Shown here: positions 25,449 to 36,600 of the stretch, in pieces | How the letters are laid out: every line of letters starts with the position of its first letter | Position numbering within the stretch: position 1 is the first letter of the stretch | Source of the DNA: Chondrosia reniformis | Taxonomy: Eukaryota > Porifera > Demospongiae > Chondrillida > Chondrillidae | DNA: 64,000 nucleotides | Direction: 5' to 3' | NCBI GenBank assembly: GCA_947172415.1 | Contig: OX359190.1 | Location: forward strand, 2,108,001 to 2,172,000 | The notes under the pieces: generated by a model | Databases searched by the model: none | Seen by the model: the letters and a program-made list of their open reading frames with translations, nothing else | What the model was told of the DNA's origin: nothing | Program-made: the position numbers and the translations under genes

Positions 25449-26024
25449 AGCTTCAATTGCTTAAATAACGAATCGATAGAAAGGCTTCGTTAACTTTAGC
25501 TTCCTGAACGCCGCCATTTGCAAAACCGGTTGTATACGAACATCGAAAGTAATATAGCAAAATAAATATAAGAGCGCGTGGGCGGCCCACTGTAAACACT
25601 GTCATTGCGTTAATAGATATCCTCTGTTTTATTACTCCTTCGAGTAAAAGAAATCTATTGTTACAGTATATTGTTCCACGTTTTTCCTTGGTGATTTTGC
25701 TTTGAATCAAGTAAATTTATTGATTACATACGTAGTTACTAGCTAGATAAATATATATTGCTAAGAATTTCGAAAGAAGTTAACTGTCTAATCAAATAAG
25801 TTCATTGAGGAATATAGTTCACACTACTATTATTATTTTGACAGGAGTGCCCCTTCAGCCAGTGGCTGGTCTACCAGGGGGTCCTGTAAACAAAGTACAA
25901 TAACAGTACATACAACATGTAAATCAGTCAATTTGTTATCTGCAGGGGGCAGTGTCACTGAAAATCTGGCCTGGGCTTGAACTTGCCACATCCCATAATC
26001 ACTCAATCTTGAATCTATACATTC

Positions 26025-26446
26025 CCAAGATAATCACACTGAGGTAGATAATATAATACAGACTCCCAAAATAATCACTATTAGGTATATAATTAAACAC
26101 TACAAGACTTTAGCCACACTGAAATTCTCAACTTCTGCATACAGAGTAGTAGTCTCTACAGATCATATAAGGTTAAACACATGGCCTTCCAATTACCTTC
26201 TCACACCTTAGTATAGACTCAAGATGATGCATCTGCATGCCATTATCAGCAACAATTCCAGTCTCATGCAGGGGGTCTCAGCCAATATATAATCACAGCG
26301 GATTTGACTTGCCTTCAATGTGAGCTAGGAGTACCTTTGGTTGCTTGCATGCATTCACATAAACAACAGGGTTAGAGACAATTTGGTAACTTGCTCACAA
26401 GGGACATTATGAAATAAATTAAAGGCCCCAGCCTTTATGTCCCTGT
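26025..26446. repeat. dispersed repeat, copy 1 (second copy at about 31802-32225)
   Basis: Shared segment from gataatcacactgagg to ccagcctttatgtccc in direct orientation. In the second location it ends about 55 bases before the KHD heptad exon at 32280. Confidence 0.75.
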
Positions 26447-26819
26447 GATGACTCAGCCTACATACATAGTTAAGTGTATTCATATGTATAGATAGGTTTT
26501 GCAAGTCAGGAAAATGATATCCAGTTATTAGGTACTTTTTGAGGGGATTCTGATGAAAGGTCAGCTTTGGGCTGCTGCATCATGCCCTAGTGTTCTTGAT
26601 TAGAATAAACTTCTAAAAATTTCTCTCTGTAAAGTAGGATACAAGTTTTGCTTATAATAGGTGTCTGGTACTATAGTCTACGTACATTGAAGAATCACAA
26701 TTTGGGAAATAGTTTCATTGAAAAACTTATACATGTATATAACTACAATATAAAAATAGTTCTGCTTTGAAGATCTCTGTGTGGCTAGGTGTATTCATGC
26801 TTCAGAATCTGGAACTGCA

Positions 26820-28500
26820 CTAGCCAAGCGATTGGGACATGTCGCTTGTCAATGATTACCAAACGTTTCGACCCAATCTCGGGTCTTCATCAGTGGTAGT
26901 GAGATTACAGGGCATGGTGACTTATATATCGGTAGGGGGAGGGGCAGGTGAGATGGCTGTGGGCGGGAAGCTGGGAGTGTGGGTGGTCACGTGAGGTATA
27001 TTTTGTGCAGTAAGATAAAAACAAACAGTGCAGTAAGTAAGGAATAAATAGTGAAAGTGTGTGACTGGATGGGTCAAGGGGTGGGTGGGGCTTGACTAGT
27101 CTGAGGATCGAGGCTGGCGGACGAGGAGGTCATAAACCGGGGGGAGGTTGCCTTCATCTCTATTCATTGTGTTCAATTCAGATCGGATGTGCCATGATTC
27201 CAGCAGGCATCTCTGGTGATATTGCTGCTGAACATCCATCACTGTGGCACCCTCCCAGTCAATGTCGTGCGACTCCTGTGCAGCATGCTCTGCCACTGCC
27301 GACTGTGCCAGGTGTCCACTCACTAGAGCCCGTTTGTGTTCCTTCAGCCGTTGGCCCAGTGTTCTGCCAGTCTGGCCTACATACACTCTGGGGCAACTGT
27401 TGCAGGGGATCCTGTAGATCACCCCTGCCTTCTGCTGGAGAGGGACCCGGTCCTTCAAATTGACCAGTGCCTGTCTCAGAGTCCGGTGTGGTCTGAAGCA
27501 GGTACGGATCTTCAGCGGTGAGAGGATGCGCCGAATGGATTCTGACAGATGCTTAACGTAAGGGATGACCACCACGGCTTTGGGAGTGTCCAGTTCAAGA
27601 GGGGAAGTAGAGTGGGGTGTCGGGTGCCAGTTCTTCTTCACCAGTGCAGTGGGGTAACCATTGCTGTTGAGGGCTTCAGTGACCCGTCTCTTCTCAACAT
27701 CTCTGTCTGGGGCACTCCCGCAGATACGATCTGCCCGGGTGAGTAGTGTCCGAGCCACTGCCACTTTGTGCGCTAGAGGATGGTGGGAGTCAAAGTCCAG
27801 GTACCGGTCTGAGTGGGTCTTCTTTCTGAAGACTGTGGTGGTCAGTGAGCCATCACCGTTTCGAGTCACCCTGGTGTCTAGGAATGGGAGTGATCCCTCC
27901 TGTTCCATCTCAATTGTGAACTTGATGGTTGGTTCAATAGAATTGAGGTGGTCATGGAACTGTTGGATCTGCCCTCTGGGTATAACACCGTGAAGGTGTC
28001 GTCCACGTAATGTTTCCAGAATGCAGGTGGGGATGCACAGGTGTTGAGTGCCCTTTGTTCCACATCTTCCATAACCAGATTGGCCACAGTGACAGAAACG
28101 GGGGAGCCCATTGCCGTACCATAGACCTGCTGGTACACCTCTCCTCTGTATGCTAGGTATATGTGGCATCCAGGCAAAACTTCAGGAGACTGACAACCTC
28201 ATCAGGTGATAATGCCGACCGCTCTGGTAGTGATGGGTCCTCAGCGAGGCGTTGACACGCCACCCTGATGGCTAGGTCCGTTGGCACTTTGGTAAAAAGT
28301 GACACTACATCAAAGGACACCATAGTCATCTCCTGGGGTATGGTCTGTCCTGTGATGAAAGAGGCAAACTCTGTTGAGTTACGAACATGTGACTGGGACT
28401 TACCAACCAATGGAGCCAGAATGGAGACCAGGTGCTTTGATAAAGCGTAGGTGGGGGAGTTGACGAATGACACTATTGGCCGGAGGGGGATCACAAGCTT
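26820..28500 (-). mobile_element. Penelope-like retroelement, 5'-truncated, with RT, GIY-YIG and hammerhead ribozyme
   Basis: On the minus strand, reverse transcriptase motifs occur in order: a palm segment with [14 protein letters not shown] (about 28330), GTAMGSPVSVTVANL (about 28110), and catalytic YVDDTF (about 28000), then a connector and a GIY-YIG endonuclease with YVGQTGRTLGQRLKEH and a conserved Glu near the end of the frame (stop near 27096). This order is diagnostic of Penelope-like elements. The frame changes twice (near 28165 and near 28010) and the N-terminal part is missing, so it is inactive. The region is GC-rich compared with its surroundings, as expected for a recent arrival. 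The 3' part (26820-27095) carries the ribozyme motif. Confidence 0.9.
26857..26898 (-). ncRNA. hammerhead ribozyme motif of the Penelope-like element
   Basis: Read on the minus strand: stem I TACCA, core CTGATGA, stem II GACCC-gagatt-GGGTC, core GAAA, a very short palindromic stem III (AACGTT), and stem I closing strand TGGTA. All conserved core boxes are present and both longer stems pair perfectly. Hammerheads with a minimal stem III are known from the terminal repeats of Penelope-like elements, where they are thought to act as dimers. A second small hairpin (CAAGCGA/TCGCTTG) lies just downstream at 26825-26848. Confidence 0.82.
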
Positions 28501-28530
28501 TGAATATGCATTATTTACTTAGCTGCATGT

Positions 28531-28994
28531 GCACCCATATATCCTGTTATGTCTGGCTTTAAATTTGTTTGTTTAGGGAACTCTCCTGGTAATGAATAAT
28601 TTTACGGCTGTTCAATCTCCAGCGCTTTCATGTCATGTCACTTTAGATCACAAACAATTAACTCACCCATTCATGTAACATGTGCAAAATTAACTTTTTC
28701 AATATACACTTACTTAAAGAATTTGAAGGTATAAAAGCTACTAGCACTTTAAGCCTTTACTTTAAGCTGTCTGAAAGGTATTTAGTACTATAAGCCTTTA
28801 CATATATACTGGTATTATATACAAAAAAGGCAGCAAACAGGAGGTCTCTCATGAAAAATTTAAAGGAGAACACCTAAGTTGTCATCCCACTCACTTGCTG
28901 TGGGTAGAATCCTTTGTTAGTTTAACAATGGTTATTTCCCTGGGAAAGTACCTAATTAATGCCTTAGTGTTTCTATAAATAAACACAGACATCG
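28531..28994. repeat. direct repeat X, copy 1 (464 bases)
   Basis: From gcacccatatatcc to acagacatcg, identical in length to copy 2 at 29187-29650 and differing by only a few bases. With the Y repeat between them the layout is X-Y-X. No coding frame. Confidence 0.9.
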
Positions 28995-29189
28995 ATAAGA
29001 ACAGCAATGTTTACATACCCAATACGCAAACACATGCCTCGCTTCTTAACCATTGATCAAGGTAAGTAAAGCTAGATCGAATCGGCTTACGCAATTGTCA
29101 AATCTCGAATAGAACGTTTACGCTGTCCAGGACACTTAAGCGTCCTGAATGGTTAGGAGTTTTTTTGTCAATATACCGCACCTTGCGCA
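28994..29189. repeat. direct repeat Y, copy 2
   Basis: Second copy of the 196-base segment at 25253, inserted exactly at the X boundaries. This suggests one duplication or template-switch event joining segments about 3.5 kb apart. Confidence 0.85.
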
Positions 29190-29650
29190 CCCATATATCC
29201 TGTTATGTCTGGCTTTAAATTTGTTTGTTTAGGGAACTCTCCTGGTAATGAATAATTTTACGGCTGTTCAATCTCCAGCGCTTTCATGTCATGCCACTTT
29301 AGATCACAAACAATTAACTCACCCATTCATGTAACATGTGCAAAATTAACTTTTTCAATACACACTTACTTAAAGAATTTGAAGGTATAAAAGCTACTAG
29401 CACTTTAAGCCTTTACATTAAGCTGTCTGAAAGGTATTTAGTACTATAAGCCTTTACATATATACTGGTATTATATACAAAAAAGGCAGCAAACAGGAGG
29501 TCTCTCATGAAAAATTTAAAGGAGAACACCTAAGTTGTCATCCCACTCACTTGCTGTGGGTAGAATCCTTTGTTAGTTTAACAATGGTTATTTCCCTGGG
29601 AAAGTACCTAATTAATGCCTTAGTGTTTCTATAAATAAACACAGACATCG
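29187..29650. repeat. direct repeat X, copy 2 (464 bases)
   Basis: See copy 1. It overlaps the end of Y by a few shared bases (gcac), a junction with microhomology. Confidence 0.9.
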
Positions 29651-29862
29651 TTAATTGTACTAAAACTGTCAGCTCAGAGAGCTTTATTTAAGGCATTCAG
29701 TGACTGAAGTAAAGGAGAACTAGATTCTTTCTAATTGATGATTACACTTGAGGAAATGTATGTAAACAAGTGTTATCTATATATATATATGTATACCCTT
29801 GGCCATATTATTTAAAATGGCTATATTTCTGTCTTACTACTAACTTATAGTGTTTTCACATT

Positions 29863-30399
29863 ATGGCTGAAGCTCTACTAAATTGTAAATTCAACACTGA
29901 TAAACCAAAAGAGGAAAGCATTGATTCAGAACCTTTAAAAGATAAGGAGGAAGTAACGGTCATAAATATATCATTCCAGCAAAACAATATGATCACACAT
30001 CACGACATTGGCCTCCTTAATGATCTACTTGATGGAAGCCCTTGTAAGAAAGCTAGCCTGATTTTAAATGATTATAAAAAGATGCTGAGAGATAATGTGG
30101 AAACTAGGCTGGAGATACCCAAAGAAGCCCCCGTGAATACTGAAGGAAGGTGGTTAGAGCTGAAGGAAGAAAGAGACCACACAGAGGTCACTTTGAAAGT
30201 TCTCCTCAAACACAAGGAGCATCTCATTAAGCATTTTGGAATACCAGCTGATGTCTTAACCTTCTCCCATGCCTACAAGGGTTGTGTGACCACCTGCTGG
30301 TACATAACTTCAGAAGCAGCGGCCATTGCTATTAAAGAGAAACTTCTGCAAAATGGAGGAATTGAGGTACAGCTGTTACCAATCGTGAATAAAATGTGA
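29863..30399 (+). CDS. uncharacterised 178-residue protein or terminal exon
   Basis: Open frame from ATG to TGA with codon use like a real gene. I do not recognise it securely. The N-terminal half is acidic and polar (residues 1-35), followed by a segment with HHDIGLLNDLLDG, then a helix-rich part (LKEERDHTEVTLKVLLKHKEHL). The last 45 residues look like a compact domain: FGIPADVLTF, GCVTTCWYI, AAAIAIKEKLLQNGG. A branch-like tactaac and acceptor ttatag lie 12 bases before the ATG and the frame is open through them, so this may be the last exon of a longer gene. No homologue occurs elsewhere in the window. It lies between the Penelope-like region and KHD fragment 3. Confidence 0.55.
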   Translation: MAEALLNCKFNTDKPKEESIDSEPLKDKEEVTVINISFQQNNMITHHDIGLLNDLLDGSPCKKASLILNDYKKMLRDNVETRLEIPKEAPVNTEGRWLELKEERDHTEVTLKVLLKHKEHLIKHFGIPADVLTFSHAYKGCVTTCWYITSEAAAIAIKEKLLQNGGIEVQLLPIVNKM

Positions 30400-30553
30400 T
30401 ATTTTTATCTAATCTAATTTTCCGACATTTTTGACTTGAGAAATTCTAAAACGTCTAATTTCGGATTCCACACACCTCCTTGTAGACACACCCGCAAATA
30501 ATGCAAATAACGCCAATACCTAAGGCGGCCATTTTATTCACATTTTCCAAAAC

Positions 30554-30637
30554 ATGGCGGCAGCGAAACGCTCCAATAATTTAACAAGCGACTCCAAGAC
30601 GCGAAAAAGAGCTTCCTCCAAAATTTTAAAAATGTGA
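30554..30637 (+). other. possible transcription start with a 27-residue basic mini-ORF
   Basis: CGGCCATTTT (YY1-like motif, GCCATNTT) about 20 bases before ATGGCGGCAGCG, a context typical of animal gene starts. The frame is short and basic (MAAAKRSNN...KM) and ends in TGA, with no clear donor inside. It may be the first exon of an unrecognised gene or a coincidence. The rest of 30400-31170 shows no gene. Confidence 0.25.
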
Positions 30638-31189
30638 AAATTCAAAAGTCTCAAAAGTTAATAAATGTTTAGTAGAAGATTTACGGTAGTACATACTTTT
30701 CTATAACAACTATTTACAACCACTGGTGCCAATACTTAACACTTGTCTATATATACAGTGCAAGTTACAATATACTAAGGTAATCTAAATAAATAAATAA
30801 TATAATATAATATAATGTAATTAAATAATTCATATGGCTCCAAGAAAGGATCTAGAAACAAAATGGGCATATCATCATAAAGTATAGGGTATAAAACTCA
30901 TTTTAAATTAAGGGATTTCTTATTTAGGCCTCCGTTTGTTAGAAAACCGAGGACAAAGTCTGCATATAAAAGGCCATAGGACTATAGAAAACCTATGAAA
31001 AATTTATAGTCAAACCATGTGTTATATTAATAAAAATTTTCAATTTGTCAGATAACTGTGAAACCAACATATATTGTGGTACATGTGCATAGGAAACGTC
31101 TGGCGAAGTTTTGCTTAATTAAATGAGCAAAATAATCAAGATAATAATGAAGAATTCAATGTTACAATTGCGCAATGTATTATGATGTT

Positions 31190-31617
31190 TCTCTTGTGCG
31201 TCACCAACACCTCTCGTATGTCGCTCCGTAAACATTTAGTGAATCTTGTGACGTTGCGAAAACGTCACCGCCTCGTTGCTAAAGAAGATCATCCCTTTCG
31301 TGAATGGCTATGACAAGTCGACGCTCTCCTACGAGAAGGAGCTACGGAATAAGCGAGTTGCAGTGAAGGTTAGATAAAGTGTATTTGTATACGTTCATGT
31401 TAAGTTTAAGCCAGAATTGTTGCTATATATTGATGTAAAATAAATAAAATAAATTCGTTTAGACGACTGTAGTAAAACTTTGGTAGTTTAAGCTCCGCCA
31501 TCTCTTCTTTTGTTTTCTGTTAATATTTTTACCTATCCATGTGTGTACGTACGTATGCAGGAGTGTAATTGGATACGTAGGGGTGGATTTGGATAAATAT
31601 GCGTGTGTGCAAGCTCA
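31190..31617. repeat. dispersed repeat, copy 2 of the segment at 24450
   Basis: Same orientation as copy 1. It shares cgcctcgttgctaaagaag, the block ending in gctccgccat, and gtgtaattggatacgtagg. Confidence 0.7.
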
Positions 31618-32279
31618 TACGGTACATATAGTCAATCTCTCAGTATATTGCTAGCCCCAGCAAAGGTATATATACTTTTATATGCAGTGCAATTGCAATA
31701 GAGAATATAATACATTTAGTTTAGTGAATATTCGATAGATTCAACTATATACAATCAAGTACTACACAGTGCAAGTTACAAATTTATACACGGATGCAAG
31801 TGACTCCCAAAATAATCACACTGAGGTAGATAATATAATACAGATGCAAATGACTCCCAAAATAATCACAATCAGGTATATAACTAAATGTTACAAGACT
31901 TTACCACAATGAAATTCTCAACTTCTGCATACAGAGTAGTAGTCTCTACAGATCATATAAGGTTAATCACATGGCCTTCCAATTACCTTTTCACACCTTA
32001 GTATAGACTCAAGATGATGCATCTGCATGCCATTATCAGCAAAAATTCCAGTCTCATGCAGGGGGTCTCAGCCAATAATCACCGCAGATTTGACTTGCCT
32101 TGAGTGTGAGCTAGGAGTACCATTGGTTGCATGCATTCACATAAACAACAGGGTGAGAGACAATTTGGTAACTTGCACACAAGGGTCATTATAAAATAAA
32201 TTAAAGGCCCCAGCCTTTATGTCCCAAAATAAGTTTATTTTGATATTTTTGATATAAGAGTAATAACATGTATTCTTAG

Positions 32280-32620
32280 GAGGGAGGCACTAGTTTGAAG
32301 GAGGGAGACACTAGCTTGAAGGAGGGAGACAGTAGCTTGGAGGAGGGAGACAGTAGCCTGAAGGAGGGAGACCCTAACTTTAAGGAGGGAGACACTAGCT
32401 TGAAGGAGGGAGACACTAGCTTGAAGGATGAATTTATCATTTTCAAGGTAGGTTTGTTGAAGTTTATTTGGATATTTTTTACTGATATATTGTCATGTTG
32501 TAGGAGAAGGAAATGAAGGAGAAGCAGACATTGATTGATCAAGTAGAGAGATTGAAGCAATCTGAAAGAGAGTACGAACCAAAGGTCCAAGAACTGATGG
32601 AGAGAAACACTCAGTGGAAG
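32280..32620 (+). pseudogene. KHD fragment 3: heptad exon plus one coiled-coil exon
   Basis: Heptad exon 32280-32447 (8 x 21 bases: 7 repeats, some changed such as EGDPNFK, plus DEFIIFK) and coiled-coil exon 32504-32620 (39 residues). Both have intact splice sites. In the coiled coil, two hydrophobic or linker positions have changed (Leu to Pro in EYEPK, Leu to Trp at the last but one residue), which suggests relaxed constraint. Sequence continues as KHD intron, including the hairpin at 32793-32902, and then switches at about 33254 into intron 1 sequence that precedes the kelch exon of gene 4. No kelch exon precedes it and no Death domain follows it. Confidence 0.8.
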
Positions 32621-33621
32621 GTACGGTATCCTACTGTAACACCTCCCACACCTCTGCTGATTTAACCTGGCTGGATGTATTAACACTGCCTGCACACAAC
32701 ATCACTAGTTATCCACCAGTTTACACCTAATATATTAGGTATAATATATTAGAGTAAGGATTACTTCTGTAACTGCTTCCAACTTATCTCTTGATGGTTC
32801 TTCTTTTGACTATTTGGATATCTAAAGACGCAATTTGGTAAATATTTTGTTGACAAAAGGATTACCAAACTGTGTTATTAGATGTCAAAAGATGAACCAT
32901 CCAAAAGATACAGTACAAATGGGACATACAGACACTTTGTTAAATAGATAGGCCAATTGAAGTCTCATCCAGACTGGTGAAAGTACATTGTGGACTAGAG
33001 AGCCAATAGTGCACTGACATTACACATTATTTACAAATTTAATGAGTTTCACCTCTTGACTTGGGATCACAGCAAGTTAACACATCTCATGTATGTACGT
33101 ATAGATACGTATATGCTAGTCTGTTGGGAATACATTTACCAGATACATTCAGAACCGAAATATCTGGTATTCATCTTTTTAATGTACTTTTTATTAAGCA
33201 AATTGAATTTAGTACATATCACTGATTAATTCCTTCCACAAGTGTTTGAAATTTAATCAAACCAGTCAACTATACGTATAAAGACACAAGCGATTCATAT
33301 CCTTTTAGGGGACAAGTTAGAAAACGAGAAACTGATTCCGTAATCTTTTCCATAACTGAATAGCCATTCTGTTGCTCTACTGGTGGGAATTACTTTATCA
33401 CTGTATATTTGTACGTTATGAAGTTTACTAACTTGACTACGTATGAGCCATGCATGCACGTTAAGACAAGATTTACGTTAAAAATACTTAGACAAGAAGT
33501 TTTACGGCACTTACAGACCTCAAAGTGTTCTTGCAATAAGCTGCTACAGAACTTGCTCCTTCCATGTCATTCAGTTCCTCCAAACAGTGAATATTATCTT
33601 TTCTTTCTTGTCTCTAATTAG

Positions 33622-36600
33622 GTATTTCGAAGTGACCTCCTGACAGCTGGAGGAGGTCACGTCCTCAAACCAACTGAAATACCGGAAATGCCTATTGGAA
33701 TCAATTTTGGCAAAGCTCTTGTACACAATCAAAGAGTTTGTGTCTGCGGAGCGCAGAGAGGAGACCAGAGTGTATTTGTCTACAAAAAGCAGATAGTTCA
33801 GATTTACGATGTTAAATCCAATAAATGGTCAACGCTACCTTCATCTCCGTATTCTCACAGTGGAGCCACCATCATAAATGATCAGTTAACTCTGATAGGA
33901 GGTGAAGACACTCTCACTCCTATAAGCAAGCTAGTGACATGGACAGGTGAAGAATGGTTAGAGCTATATCCTCCAATGCACACTGCCCGATCCAGTCCAG
34001 GTGTTCTTACTATGGGAGACTTAATAATTGTGTCTGGAGGAAGAGGAGCAGATGGCAAAGAAGTAGACACAATTGAATTCCTGAATATTAAGAATAAAAA
34101 GTGGATCCAGTCCAATCGGAAACTTCCTCGACCATTATCACATCACCACATGGCATTGTGTGGTGACTTCATTTACATCTACTACCACTACAATGGATAT
34201 TTTTGGAGAATGAATAAGAAGAATTTTATGGCTTCACTTACCAATAATGACGTACATCACTGGGAACAGCTTGAGAATGCACCAGTGAACAGTTCACTTT
34301 TACAATACAGCACCCTACCAGTCATAGTAGGTCCATATGGAATCTTCATTTTCGAAAAGAAGGAGTGGACACAAATTAGTAAAGAAATGTCTTATGACTT
34401 CAATTGTACGGCTTCCCTCAACGGAACTACGTTTCTCACCATTGGAGGACATGGAGGACAATATGAGACAAGAACTGTACAGTACGATATTGCAGTTGAG
34501 GTTAGTAACTTATTTAATTACAAAACATTACAGTAAGGTATTAAAAAGTCTTGTTAACATTCGTTGCGCGTTTCGCGTGCACTTTCTCCTTCAAATAGAA
34601 ACATTAGAAAGTTTTATTTCCTTCGTTGTGCGCTCAGTGTACACGAAGCACGCGTCAATGTTAACAAGACTTGTATTGCTTTAATGTTCTCAGTTCTCAT
34701 ACGAGGGTGTTCTACGAGCACTCTCACGAGTTTAAGTGTTAACTTGATTCCACTAACGAAGACTGTTAAGTCTTCTTGCTCTTAGCATTTGAAGGAGAGT
34801 GTGTACATCTTATAAAAGTGCCAAGTTTTAAAACAGTTTCTTGTCGCGCTACACATGTAATTTAAGAGAAAGTAGTTTTATAGAAGTGCTAAGTTGTAAA
34901 TCGGCATTTAGACCTACACATGAAATTAATTTAACATCCTGTGTATATACGTTCGCAGTAGACACAACTAATAAACTACTTCCTCAAATTGCTATGAAGT
35001 TTATTTGGCAGTCTGAAGTCGGCCATTGTTCCAGTGAAAAATAGTCGTCAGCGTCTTAGGCAGATCATTATTACTCGTATTAAAGAGATGTTGCTTTCTT
35101 AAATTAGCTTTTCCTTGTTAAAGTTATAAAAGGTAAATAAATAGATTTGTCAGTGAATGTTTTAAAAATTATTCATATGTATTCATATAATTATATTAGG
35201 ATTTTAAGTATACGTAACTATAGGATTGTTCCTTGTTCCTCAATTGTAAGTTGACATTTTACAGTACAAAAATAGGACAGCTAGGTACTACATATACAGC
35301 TAGGTACTACATATACAGCTAGGTACTACATATACAGCTAGGTACTACGTATACAGCTAGGTACTACATATACAGCTAGGTACTACGTATACAGCTAGGT
35401 ACTACATATACAGCTAGGTACTGTGTATACGAATATTGACTTATTGACTCCTACAATGACTTGAGATGTGTTTGTTTCATACAGTATAATTGAACCATAA
35501 CTTTAAATAGTTTGAATCCTTTTTTTATAAAATGCTATTCCAAAGCTGTACTGTACGTAGGTATATAAGAGTATTAACATGTATTCTTAGGAGGAAGACA
35601 CTAGCTTAAAGGAGGGAGACACTAGCTTGAAGGAGGGAGGCACTAGCTTGAAGGAGGGAGACACTAGCTTGAAGGAGGGAGACACTAGCTTAAAGGAGGG
35701 AGACACTAGCTTGAAGGAGGGAGACACTAGCTTAAAGGAGGGAGACACTAGCTTAAAGGATGAATTTATCATTTTCAAGGTAGGTTTGTTGAAAGTTTAT
35801 TTTGATATTTTTTCGACTGATTGTCATGTTGCAGGAGAAGGAAATGAAGGAGAAGCAGACATTGATTGATCAAGTAGAGAGATTGAAGCAATCTGAAAGA
35901 GAGTATGAGCTAAAGGTCCAAGAACTGATGGAGAGAAACACTCAGTTGAAGGTACGGTATCCTACTGTAGCACCTCCCACACCTCTGCTGATTTAACCTG
36001 GCTGGATGTATTAACACTGCCTGCACACAACATCACTAGTTATCCACCAGTTTACACCTAATAGAGTAAGGATTACTTCAGTAACTGCTTCCAACTTGTC
36101 TTTTCATCTTTTGACTTTTTGGACGTCTAAAGACGCAGTTTGGTAAATATTTTGTTGACAAAAGGTTTACCAAACTGTGTCTTTAGATGCCAAAAGATGA
36201 ACCATCCAAAAGATACAGTACATATGGGACATACAACCACTTTGTTAAATAGATAGGCCAATTGAAGTCTCATCCTGACTGGTGAAAGTACATTGTGGAC
36301 TAGAGAGCCAATAGTGCACTGACATTACACATTATTTCAAATTAATGAGTTCCACCTCTTGACTTTGGTTTATAGGAATCTATAGCAAGTTAACACATCT
36401 CATGTATGTACATAGATATGTTTGTATGTTACCACTGCTAGTCTGTTGGGAATGCCTAATTTCCAATATATATTCAGTATCTTAAGATCTGGTGCTTAAT
36501 GTGTCCACCTTTTTAATGTACTTTCTAAGATGCAATTTTGAATTAACTGTGTAGTTTAATTCTCTTTTACAAAAGTATTTGAAATTTGTTGAAAGCTGTC

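Noticed and set aside
27092-27993. Plus-strand open frames opposite the Penelope-like element
   Set aside because: They are shadows of the GC-rich RT/GIY-YIG coding strand and show no family pattern of their own.
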